A DNA stretch of 6,732 nt from Anaerolineae bacterium (GCA_020433835.1 JAGRBY010000396.1:1-6732); one strand, 5' to 3'; counted from the stretch's first letter, positions 1 to 6,184 are shown. Notes: generated by a model from the sequence alone, not told the origin. Program-made: numbers and translations.

Positions 1-50
1 AGGAGCGACAAAGTTTACTTTGACCGCCAAAGCGGAGCTTTGTTGCTCCT
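1..50. repeat. Composite palindromic repeat at the window edge
   Basis: Outer arms 1-13 (AGGAGCGACAAAG) and 38-50 (CTTTGTTGCTCCT) pair over 13 positions with one G-T wobble. Inside are two smaller perfect hairpins sharing the same CAAAG/CTTTG stem: 9-22 with loop TTTA and 28-42 with loop CGGAG, separated by ACCGC. The element can fold either as one long stem or as a three-way junction. It looks like an intergenic repeat of the REP or MITE type, possibly built from halves of two related palindromes. It may continue left of the window. It has no adjacent T-run, so it is not an obvious terminator. Confidence 0.6.
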
Positions 51-155
51 GAATTTGGATGTGCTGAGACTATGATATTACAGGCCAGACGTTTTGTAAA
101 CTTGAGCGTATTTGTTCAGCAAAGGTCAACTGATTATTGAGGGTAGGCCAATAAC

Positions 156-186
156 AAGGAGCCGAATGCTGCCCATCCGGCTCCTT
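156..186 (-). terminator. Hairpin downstream of the SDR gene, possible terminator
   Basis: Arms 156-164 (AAGGAGCCG) and 178-186 (CGGCTCCTT) are perfectly complementary over 9 bp, with a 13-base loop. The element lies about 58 bases past the stop codon of the SDR gene in its direction of transcription. On the minus strand the stem is followed by GTTATT rather than a clean T-run, so intrinsic termination would be weak. It may instead be a transcript-end stabilising hairpin or a dispersed repeat. A smaller 6-bp inverted repeat (214-219 with 231-236) lies between it and the gene. Confidence 0.45.
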
Positions 187-243
187 AATGAGGTCTAACA
201 TGTTTGTCTCTATCAGGCCATCGCCTTTTTGGCCTGCCGTATT

Positions 244-1023
244 CTATAATCCACCCCGCGAATGAATAACCTGCCCCGTTATCCACCCTGACTGGGCTGA
301 AGCCAGAAACCCTATCAGACGCGCCGCATCTTCCGGTTGCCCCACTCGCCCCATTGGCGACTCATCGGTCCATCTCGCCGCAAGTTCAGGGGAAATCCAG
401 CCTGTATCAGTGATACCCGGATCAACCGCATTTACAGTAATGCCCAATGGCCCCACCTCTGCACTGAGACTCACCGTAAAGGCTTCTACAGCCCCCTTCG
501 TGGCCGCATAGGCTAATTCACCGGGCATTGGGCCTACCGATTGCCCTGAGGAGAGGTTGATAATTCGTCCATAGTCATTCCGGACCGCGCTCATTTTGTA
601 GCGAGAGACAAACTCAGCGCACAACAAGGCCATGGCGCGAAGATTGACCGCATAATGTTTGTCCAGCCCGGCCGCGTTCAGGTTTTCAATACCATCTGGC
701 ATTGAGTAAGTGGCATTGTTGACCAGAATAGTCACCGGCCCCAATGCGGCTTCGACATAGTCAAACACCTGTTTGGGAGCTTGAGGATGGGACAGGTCAA
801 TTTCAAGGCCGTCCGCTTGACAACCATTTTGCTGCAATTCGGTCAACAATTGAAGCGGTTCATCCTGTTCTCCGGCCAAGCCAGTTTCATAATCATACGG
901 CCGAAAATAGGTGATGAATACATCCGCTCCGTCACTAGCCAGCTTACGGGCAATCGCGGCCCCAATACCAATTTTCCGGCTTGCTCCGGTGATTAGGGCT
1001 ATCTTGTTGGCTTGATGCTTCAT
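244..1023 (-). CDS. SDR-family NAD(P)-dependent oxidoreductase
   Basis: This 259-residue protein is a classical short-chain dehydrogenase/reductase, expected to be cytosolic and to oxidise or reduce a carbonyl/hydroxyl with NAD(H) or NADP(H). Its N-terminal dinucleotide loop is TGASRKIGIG (residues 12-21), two residues longer than the textbook TGxxxGxG, a variant I recognise from a subgroup labelled 3-oxoacyl-ACP reductase-like. NNA is at 102-104, the catalytic Asn at N127, Ser at S159, and the YAATK motif gives Y172 and K176. DPGITDTGW (201-209) and the end GWITGQVIHSRGG are typical of the fold. Length matches the family. The ATG at 1021-1023 has AGGA eight bases upstream. The substrate cannot be read from sequence, so a fatty-acid role is not claimed. 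The gene sits directly downstream of an attC-like element, so it may be part of a cassette-type insertion, but no attC-like partner was found on its 3' side. Confidence 0.93.
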   Translation of the reverse strand: MKHQANKIALITGASRKIGIGAAIARKLASDGADVFITYFRPYDYETGLAGEQDEPLQLLTELQQNGCQADGLEIDLSHPQAPKQVFDYVEAALGPVTILVNNATYSMPDGIENLNAAGLDKHYAVNLRAMALLCAEFVSRYKMSAVRNDYGRIINLSSGQSVGPMPGELAYAATKGAVEAFTVSLSAEVGPLGITVNAVDPGITDTGWISPELAARWTDESPMGRVGQPEDAARLIGFLASAQSGWITGQVIHSRGGL

Positions 1024-1054
1024 TCTAACAATCCTGTTGGATTCATATTGAGTT

Positions 1055-1179
1055 GGCTAACGCCTTCGGCTTCACCTGTTGCCGGTTAGCGAGTCCACCC
1101 TCAATTACAGACTTGTTGGCGGGCAAAGTGACATTGATAAACCGAGCTGTAGGCAATCGGGTAGAAGCCGTTGTTAGCC
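1055..1179 (-). other. attC-like recombination site A (125 bp imperfect palindrome)
   Basis: On the minus strand the element runs R'' GGCTAAC (1179-1173), a 3-base spacer, L'' GGCTTC (1169-1164), a long middle part, L' GAAGCC (1073-1068), a 6-base spacer and R' GTTAGCC (1061-1055). Stem pairing continues inward: ACC/GGT, TTGCC/GGCAA (1083-1079 with 1156-1152) and GGTT/AACC (1143-1140 with 1087-1084), about 25 bp in all, with bulged bases on one arm. This order of paired R and L boxes with unpaired spacers and extrahelical bases is the layout of integron attC sites, and 125 bp lies within the known size range. The R' box GTTAGCC differs from consensus GTTRRRY at one position. It lies 41 bases after the DUF5063 gene and 31 bases before the SDR start. 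It could also be an unrelated hairpin repeat. Confidence 0.5.
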
Positions 1180-1220
1180 GCATTGCCTGCTACTTCTTAA
1201 CTGCTGCCACTACTACATAG

Positions 1221-1715
1221 CTAAATAAAGGCGTGCTGTTCACTCGAATAGCAATGAAGCGCCCGAATCGCCGAGGTCGCATGCTCGCCCCAATGGGTCT
1301 GCATCCGGAAAACCCACTCCCACACAGCGTGTTCTGTAAAACCCGCATCTACTAGAGACAGACCATATTCTATATCCCCATAAATGTCTGCAATATCATC
1401 AGCTAAATCACCGATGACTGGCTCTTCAGCAGGAATTGTGAGTGGATTGAATACTTCAGAATAGTAATTTAAGGGAAGGTTACCTGCATGTGTAAACACT
1501 GTGCTTCGCATACTTTCCCTGGTTTCGACAATTGGTGTAGGTTCTTCCACTTCTTGTACTTCACTTGTGAGCCGGATACCACACAAATAAAGTTCTGTAA
1601 TCAACTCAAGGGCTTGTTTCACCGACTGCAAATTGGCCGGGTAATCCGACGTAGCCCAGTTGCAAAACCGCCGTGCGATAATTATGAATTGCTCACTGAT
1701 TTCACTCTTGCTCAT
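1221..1715 (-). CDS. DUF5063-family protein of unknown function
   Basis: This 164-residue soluble, acidic, mostly helical protein has no signal peptide or membrane segment. The N-terminal helix (FIIIARRFCNWA, residues 10-21), the second helix ALELITELYLCGIRL, and the C-terminal block YYSEVFNPL...DLADDIADIYGDIEYGL...WEWVFRMQTHWGEHATSAIRALH match my recollection of DUF5063, whose members are uncharacterised and of similar length. No catalytic motif is visible. The ATG at 1713-1715 lies only 13 bases after the GTTAGCC box of attC-like site B, with no convincing Shine-Dalgarno sequence, and the gene is followed 41 bases later by attC-like site A. One small gene held tightly between two such sites is the usual form of an integron gene cassette, and such cassettes often carry proteins of unknown function. 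By eye the gene is less GC-rich than the ABC operon to its right. Confidence 0.85.
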   Translation of the reverse strand: MSKSEISEQFIIIARRFCNWATSDYPANLQSVKQALELITELYLCGIRLTSEVQEVEEPTPIVETRESMRSTVFTHAGNLPLNYYSEVFNPLTIPAEEPVIGDLADDIADIYGDIEYGLSLVDAGFTEHAVWEWVFRMQTHWGEHATSAIRALHCYSSEQHAFI

Positions 1716-1728
1716 TTTCGTTTCTGGT

Positions 1729-1825
1729 GGCTAACATTTAAGGTAAGCCGCGCCCCGTCGAGAGACCACAAATCAGCGAGGCTCTCCCGGAGACACCCCA
1801 CCGCTTACCCTGACTTCCATTAGCC
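1729..1825 (-). other. attC-like recombination site B (97 bp imperfect palindrome)
   Basis: On the minus strand: R'' GGCTAAT (1825-1819), a 9-base spacer, L'' GGTAAGC (1809-1803), a middle region, L' GCTTACC (1748-1742), a 6-base spacer and R' GTTAGCC (1735-1729). R boxes pair at 6 of 7 positions plus a T-G wobble, and L boxes pair perfectly over 7. A further stem near the apex pairs GAGAG-CC with GG-T-CTCTC with one bulged base. The R' box is identical to that of site A, although the L boxes and middle differ, as expected of attC sites that keep structure more than sequence. It sits immediately before the DUF5063 start codon. Regular operator or terminator roles fit less well because there is no T-run. 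Confidence 0.45.
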
Positions 1826-1896
1826 TCATCAACCTCTCCATCATCCTACCCCTCAGCCGACACCCGCTCAACATTCTTCAACGCTTGAAATCACGC

Positions 1897-1938
1897 GATT
1901 GCGGGCTGGCGAGACTCGCCACAATCACCTATTTTTTT
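1897..1938 (+). terminator. Hairpin followed by T7, terminator-like on the plus strand
   Basis: GGCGAG (1908-1913), A, CTCGCC (1915-1920) forms a perfect 6-bp stem, extended by GATTG (1897-1901) with CAATC (1922-1926) across an internal loop. Five bases later comes a run of seven T (1932-1938). The form is that of an intrinsic terminator reading rightwards, but no plus-strand gene ends here. It may insulate the ABC operon from stray transcription or may be a repeat. Confidence 0.35.
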
Positions 1939-1964
1939 GCTGCTACATAACCCTTGTAAAAACG

Positions 1965-2009
1965 GGCGGCAGCACATTCGCGTGCATTGATTTGGTGGGT
2001 GGAGCCGCC
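1965..2009. repeat. GC-rich inverted repeat
   Basis: GGCGGC (1965-1970) and GCCGCC (2004-2009) are perfectly complementary. The loop holds a smaller GCAC/GTGC pairing around 1972-1985. It lies 87 bases beyond the stop codon of the ABC ATPase gene and could serve as a transcript-end hairpin. No T-run follows on the minus strand, so a terminator call is not supported. Confidence 0.3.
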
Positions 2010-2053
2010 GGGCGAATTATCCATCACTGTGGATTCCAATCCTAAACAATTTT

Positions 2054-2080
2054 GGGTGACATAAGCAGCTTATGTTAGAT
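2054..2080 (+). other. Perfect palindrome resembling a Xer/dif site
   Basis: ACATAAGC (2059-2066), A, GCTTATGT (2068-2075) is a perfect 17-base palindrome. Read as a Xer site, the left arm is GGGTGACATAA (2054-2064), the centre GCAGC and the right arm TTATGTTAGAT (2070-2080). The right arm differs from the E. coli XerD arm TTATGTTAAAT at one base of 11. The left arm matches the E. coli XerC arm at 7 of 11, including CATAA next to the centre. The centre is 5 bases rather than the usual 6, which argues against a standard chromosomal dif. It lies 15 bases past the ABC ATPase stop codon, so an RNA hairpin is the plain alternative. Confidence 0.35.
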
Positions 2081-2095
2081 TTTGGCGGTTATTTT

Positions 2096-2962
2096 TCAAA
2101 GTCTCTGACGCATCAGTCCCATGTAACCATCCTCAAGGGTGGGAGCAACGGGCTGAGGACGGTAATGAGCCGCCGGATTGCCCATGACCCGATGCTGGAT
2201 TTTGTCCTGCAACTGAATGCTGGCAATCAGGGTAAAATCACCCTCAGGGCGCTGGGTTTCCGTTTCGATGAGCCAAACCTGCCCTTGCACCTGCTCAACG
2301 AGTTGTTGCGGACTGCCCTGAAACAGCAGTTGCCCCTGCCCGATAATCGCCAGCGCGTTGCAACTTTGACTGATATCCGCAATGATGTGGGTGGAGAGAA
2401 TGACTGTCCGCTCGGCGGCCAATTCCGACAGCAGATTGCGTAAGCGAATCCGCTCTTCGGGGTCGAGGCCAGTGGTTGGTTCATCCACAATCAGCAGTTT
2501 GGGCTGACCCAGTATCGCTTGAGCAATACCCACCCGCCGTTTCATCCCGCCGGAGTATGTTTTCAGGGGACGATGCGCTACCTCCGTCAAGCGAACTTTT
2601 TCCAGCACTGCCTCAATTTGTTGTTGCCGATTGGCTGACCGGGTAATGCCTTTCAAGATAGCAATGTAGTCCAGAAATTCACGGGCCGACAAGTTGGGAT
2701 ACACGCCCAATTCCTGGGGCAGGTAGCCCAACACAGCTTTGACCGCTTGCTTGCCTTTAGACGTCGAAAGGTCATGCCCCAAAATCTGGATACTGCCCGT
2801 TGTGGGGGCAATTAAGCCAGCCAGAATCCTGATAAGCGAGGTTTTGCCAGCCCCGTTTGGCCCGACCAGACCAAACATCCCGGAGCCAATCTTCAAATCA
2901 AGGCCGCGCAGGGCTTGAACATCGCCGGGGTAGGTTTTGGTTAAGCCAGTAATTTTAATCAC
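2096..2962 (-). CDS. ABC transporter ATP-binding protein
   Basis: This 288-residue cytoplasmic ATPase should drive the membrane protein encoded just upstream. All motifs are intact: Walker A GPNGAGKTS (residues 34-42), Q-loop Q83 in LPQELGVYP, signature YSGGM (136-140), Walker B LLIVDEP (156-162) with catalytic E161, D-loop GLD (165-167) and H-loop H192. The C-terminal tail ends PTLEDGYMGLM, like the PTLED tail of ATPases that pair with ABC-2 (drug, polysaccharide or lipid exporter-type) permeases. There is one nucleotide-binding domain, so it should act as a homodimer. The start is GTG at 2960-2962, three bases after the stop of the preceding gene, with AAGGAG seven bases upstream. The close spacing implies co-transcription and probably translational coupling. 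Substrate and direction cannot be read, though the ABC-2 pairing suggests export. Confidence 0.95.
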   Translation of the reverse strand: MIKITGLTKTYPGDVQALRGLDLKIGSGMFGLVGPNGAGKTSLIRILAGLIAPTTGSIQILGHDLSTSKGKQAVKAVLGYLPQELGVYPNLSAREFLDYIAILKGITRSANRQQQIEAVLEKVRLTEVAHRPLKTYSGGMKRRVGIAQAILGQPKLLIVDEPTTGLDPEERIRLRNLLSELAAERTVILSTHIIADISQSCNALAIIGQGQLLFQGSPQQLVEQVQGQVWLIETETQRPEGDFTLIASIQLQDKIQHRVMGNPAAHYRPQPVAPTLEDGYMGLMRQRL

Positions 2963-2965
2963 GCC

Positions 2966-5900
2966 TTATCTCCTTTTACGCCAAATCCACATCAGCCAGC
3001 CCACCAGTCCCACCTGAACCGCACCCCCCACCAAGGATTGCCAGAGCCTGGTGCGATTAACAACCTGTTCAATCAGCGCCAGCGCTGATTGATCCAGTTG
3101 GTTGAAGATGCCGCCGCCAGCCGTCGCCCCCGGCCACCCAATCATATAATACAGTAACAAGGCGGGCCGGGCCGGATTAAGCCAATCCCAAAACGTGCCG
3201 TAGGTCACAAAGGCCAATCCTCCCCCCACCAGACAGAGCAGGGTGAATCCGCCGCCAACCAGCATAGCCCGTTGGGAGCTTGGTTGCCAGGCGGCCAACA
3301 AGCAAGCCAGGCCAGCATTAATCAGTGCCAAGGGGATAATGCCCATCAGCCACAACTCGGCGTAGATGGCCGCATCGAACGGCCCGACCAACAACTGCCA
3401 AACACCTCCCAGCAACAGCGCCGCCAGTCCCAGCCCAATGAACAAGTTAAGCCACAAACTCAGCACCTTGCCCGTTAGATACCAGCCTGGCCCCAGAGAC
3501 AGGCTTTCCAATAGCTCCCGCAGGTCAAGCTGTTGATCTCTGGGAACCGTATCGGCTACGACCAGCGGCAACATCAACAGTAAGACTAACACCGTGCCCA
3601 GCCAGGTGACGGTCACGATTTCGGCGGTAATTGTGGCAGTCACTGCCTCCAGAGAGCGGCTACCAGTCAGCACGGCTGTGTTGTAATCGTCGAACTTGTC
3701 TCTGGCAAAAAACGCCCCCAACAACGAGGGCAACATAAGCGCCAGCCCCAGCGTAGGCAATGCCACCCGACGCCACTGCATTAAACACTCATACCGTATC
3801 ATCCCCGCCAGTTGGTGGAGGGCAAGCAGGCGGGGCGAGGGAGCCGGGCTGACCGACACAGGGGCGGCAGGTGTCTGCCGTTGAATGGATGGTGGGCCGG
3901 ATAAGCGACGACGCTTCACAGGGCGATTGCCCAACAGGAGTCGTTCCTCATTTTTCAATAAGCGGGGGGCCGTAAAAACGACCAGGCTGATGCCAACCAG
4001 ACTCAAAAAGAGCCGATTGAGGTCGTAAGCGGCGTGGCTGGGCAACAGATATAGATGCAAAGGCCACATGAAGGGCCAACGCTGTACAAGGAAATCGCCA
4101 AAGACAGCGGCTACCACCCATAACAGGCTGACCAGTAGCAAGCTGTAAATGGCCCGACGGGTCATCAGGCTCAGATAGACCGCCAACCCACTCAAGCAGA
4201 GCAAGGGGGGCAACCAGCGCAGGATGTTGTTAAATAGCGGTTCGCCACTGAACGGGGCTACGTAGAGACTGGTCAGCAGTCCCACGCCCCCCAGCCACAA
4301 GCCCAGTGCGACCAGCCGCTCCAGCAGGAGCCAGGTGAGCGGACGAGACGTGGATAGCACCACTTCCAAAGCTGGCTCATCCTCAGGCGAAAAACGAAAG
4401 GCAGCCAGCAAAGCGGCCAGCGGTGGCAAAATCAGAGCCACAATGCGCACGGGATTGAGCGGAAGCCAGTCCATCCGTGCCGCTAGCCAGGCCATCGCCA
4501 ACAGGGCGGCGAGGCCAAGGGCAGTGGGCCAGCCCACCAGTTGCAGACTGCGTTGCCAGGCCAGCCCCACCGGCGTAGTAGCCCGATAACGAGTCACGAG
4601 GCCAGCCCCAATCATAATCGCCAAGCCCAGCCCCAGTAACAGAGATAAACCTTGAATGGGTTGGCGCATCACGGCCGCCCGGATTACGAAATCGGTGTCA
4701 AAAACAGGCTGACCGGTTTGGGGCAGACAATCCGTGGGCGGTAGATGGGTTGGGTCATTGAGGTAACTTCGGATAAGATTGTTGGGACAAGGGCCGCCGC
4801 CACCCGCTACATTGTGGCTGGTATTGGGGACAATGATGGTCTCGCTGTGGCTTAAATCTTGGGCCAACACATCAGCGTAAGTCAGGGAGAGAAAAGGGTC
4901 AACCTGACCGAGCAGAATCAGGGTGGGGATGTCGCTCCGCACTGCTTCGCTATCTCGTTCCGGTGGCGCAGGCCACTGCTCACAGGGCAAGGGAGTCAGG
5001 CTGTGGGCATGGGCATCGGCCCAAGCTGTTTCCGGGATAATGGCGTTGGGTGCGGGGGCGGGTGCGTACAGCCCATGACTGCAAAAGACGGAATAGGCCA
5101 TTGCCCGGCCCGGTGGTGGCCCATAACGAGTAAAGTTTTCGATGGTTGTCTGGCGTTTTTTTAATACAGCGGTGTAATCGTCGTCGCGGATATCATAAAT
5201 CAGGGCCGGGAGTGATCGGGCCGGGACAACCAGCGCCGTATCAATCAGGGCCACGTCATCGAACTGAAAGCTGAAGGGGCTACTGCTAAACGCAGGCGGC
5301 ATGGTCAGGAGCCGAGGTTTCTGCTTGAGGTGGGCCAATAAATTGTAAAAAACGGTGTCAAGGTTGGGGTAAAGAGTCCGGCAGAGCAGGTCTGCGGTAC
5401 AGTGGTCAAACACGCGCCGAAAGTAGGTGGCGGTGTTGGTGGCCTCGTCCTGGCCGAGGTTGATGTGCAGGGGAAAGGCGGAATCCAGTACCACGCTCCG
5501 AATACCGTCGGGGTAGTCGCGCATGAGGGTCGCCGCCAACACCGTGCCATAGGAAACGCCAAACAGATTGACCTCAGTATAGCCCAATACCCGCCATAAA
5601 TCGTTGGCATCGGCGGCGCTGGCGGCGGTGGTGTAGGCGGCCAAATTGACCCCCTCGGCCTGCCAGCGGTCTCGACAGGCCAGGTAGGGGGCTTGTTCCT
5701 GGGCTGGGGTCAAGGCTTGCCCTTGGGCTTGGGCCAACAGCGAGGGGACCACCTCAGGACATTCCAGGGCTGGCTGGGAGAGACCCACTCCGCGCTGGTC
5801 AAAAAAGATAACATCGCGGTTGAGGTCAATCACCAGCAGGCGGAAAATATCTGTAAAGCGGGGCAAATCATGCAAGGCTTGACTGCCGGGGCCGCCGTTG

Positions 5901-6184
5901 AGAAAAAGCAGGGGGTCGGGTTGGGGATTGAGGTCGGGGCTTTTCAAGATGGCCACGGCCAGCCGGATGGTGCGTCCAGCGGGAGCAGAACGATCTTCCG
6001 GCACCACCAGATAACCGCACTCGACGGTTTGATTGGCCGGTACAGGCCAGGCGCAAGGTTCAGGCTCAAAGCGGGGCAGGGTTGACCCGGTTTGAGCTTG
6101 CGCCGGGGCAGGTATAAGCCAACTGAAGACGATTAGCAGTCCGATCCAAAGAAAGCTGTTTAGAAAATGTTTCAATAAATACAT
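2966..6184 (-). CDS. Fusion of extracellular S33/TAP-like alpha/beta hydrolase with tandem ABC-2-type permease
   Basis: This 1072-residue protein starts with a signal peptide (1-30, AQA before the likely cleavage). A secreted alpha/beta hydrolase follows (about 38-490): oxyanion motif NGGPG (96-100), FDQRGVG, nucleophile S211 in GVSYG, D429 in GQVDP, H457 in SHNV, and a TAP-like end with PCPNN, which point to a peptidase or esterase of the proline iminopeptidase/tripeptidyl aminopeptidase type. One helix (about 508-530) enters the membrane. Six helices then run at about 546-568, 578-596, 620-643, 655-673, 677-698 and 723-741. A basic Pro-rich cytoplasmic linker (742-800) leads to six more at about 807-826, 855-879, 907-930, 942-963, 972-993 and 1049-1067. 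In both bundles the loop after helix 2 is cytoplasmic with an ABC-2-like coupling segment (LEVVLSTSRPLTWLL; LRELLESLSLGPGWYLTGK). Positive charges fall on the predicted inside throughout. The frame is unbroken. The ATPase follows directly. No clear ribosome site precedes the ATG. Confidence 0.85.
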   Translation of the reverse strand: MYLLKHFLNSFLWIGLLIVFSWLIPAPAQAQTGSTLPRFEPEPCAWPVPANQTVECGYLVVPEDRSAPAGRTIRLAVAILKSPDLNPQPDPLLFLNGGPGSQALHDLPRFTDIFRLLVIDLNRDVIFFDQRGVGLSQPALECPEVVPSLLAQAQGQALTPAQEQAPYLACRDRWQAEGVNLAAYTTAASAADANDLWRVLGYTEVNLFGVSYGTVLAATLMRDYPDGIRSVVLDSAFPLHINLGQDEATNTATYFRRVFDHCTADLLCRTLYPNLDTVFYNLLAHLKQKPRLLTMPPAFSSSPFSFQFDDVALIDTALVVPARSLPALIYDIRDDDYTAVLKKRQTTIENFTRYGPPPGRAMAYSVFCSHGLYAPAPAPNAIIPETAWADAHAHSLTPLPCEQWPAPPERDSEAVRSDIPTLILLGQVDPFLSLTYADVLAQDLSHSETIIVPNTSHNVAGGGGPCPNNLIRSYLNDPTHLPPTDCLPQTGQPVFDTDFVIRAAVMRQPIQGLSLLLGLGLAIMIGAGLVTRYRATTPVGLAWQRSLQLVGWPTALGLAALLAMAWLAARMDWLPLNPVRIVALILPPLAALLAAFRFSPEDEPALEVVLSTSRPLTWLLLERLVALGLWLGGVGLLTSLYVAPFSGEPLFNNILRWLPPLLCLSGLAVYLSLMTRRAIYSLLLVSLLWVVAAVFGDFLVQRWPFMWPLHLYLLPSHAAYDLNRLFLSLVGISLVVFTAPRLLKNEERLLLGNRPVKRRRLSGPPSIQRQTPAAPVSVSPAPSPRLLALHQLAGMIRYECLMQWRRVALPTLGLALMLPSLLGAFFARDKFDDYNTAVLTGSRSLEAVTATITAEIVTVTWLGTVLVLLLMLPLVVADTVPRDQQLDLRELLESLSLGPGWYLTGKVLSLWLNLFIGLGLAALLLGGVWQLLVGPFDAAIYAELWLMGIIPLALINAGLACLLAAWQPSSQRAMLVGGGFTLLCLVGGGLAFVTYGTFWDWLNPARPALLLYYMIGWPGATAGGGIFNQLDQSALALIEQVVNRTRLWQSLVGGAVQVGLVGWLMWIWRKRR
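2970..2975 (-). promoter_or_regulatory. Ribosome binding site of the ABC ATPase gene
   Basis: AAGGAG on the minus strand lies seven bases before the GTG start at 2960-2962 and inside the last codons of the hydrolase-permease gene. It decides the GTG start and suggests that ribosomes finishing the first gene help initiate the second. Confidence 0.8.

Larger units (their letters stand above)
1826..2095. other. Gene-free junction between ABC operon and cassette-like region
   Basis: I see no convincing gene here. The longest minus-strand reading frame with a start is about 33 codons, overlaps attC-like site B, and has no recognisable product. The stretch instead holds three structured elements, listed separately: a hairpin followed by seven T (1897-1938), a GC-rich inverted repeat (1965-2009), and a palindrome resembling a Xer/dif site (2054-2080). 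Confidence 0.6.

Noticed and set aside
193..199. GTTAGAC (minus strand) as the R' box of an attC site after the SDR gene
   Set aside because: The box fits GTTRRRY, but no complementary GTCTAAC box and no L-box pairing occur at the right distance, so no third attC-like site is claimed.
1488..1823. Open frame of 111 codons on the plus strand across the DUF5063 start and site B
   Set aside because: It overlaps the DUF5063 gene antisense and runs through the palindrome. Its composition (many Cys, His and Arg) does not look like a real protein.
1750..1850. Minus-strand frame of about 33 codons before the DUF5063 gene as a small protein or leader peptide
   Set aside because: It overlaps attC-like site B, is short, and no conserved pattern can be recognised.
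2072..2443. Open frame of 123 codons on the plus strand opposite the ABC ATPase
   Set aside because: Antisense shadow of an ATPase with all motifs intact, and its start falls within the dif-like palindrome. No domain is recognisable.
5305..5610. Open frame of 101 codons on the minus strand in another frame inside the hydrolase
   Set aside because: Out-of-frame shadow of the hydrolase, whose own frame carries the GVSYG nucleophile motif in the same stretch.
5693..6085. Open frame of 130 codons on the plus strand opposite the hydrolase domain
   Set aside because: It lies wholly antisense to a gene with intact catalytic motifs, has no recognisable domain, and such frames are expected in GC-rich genes.
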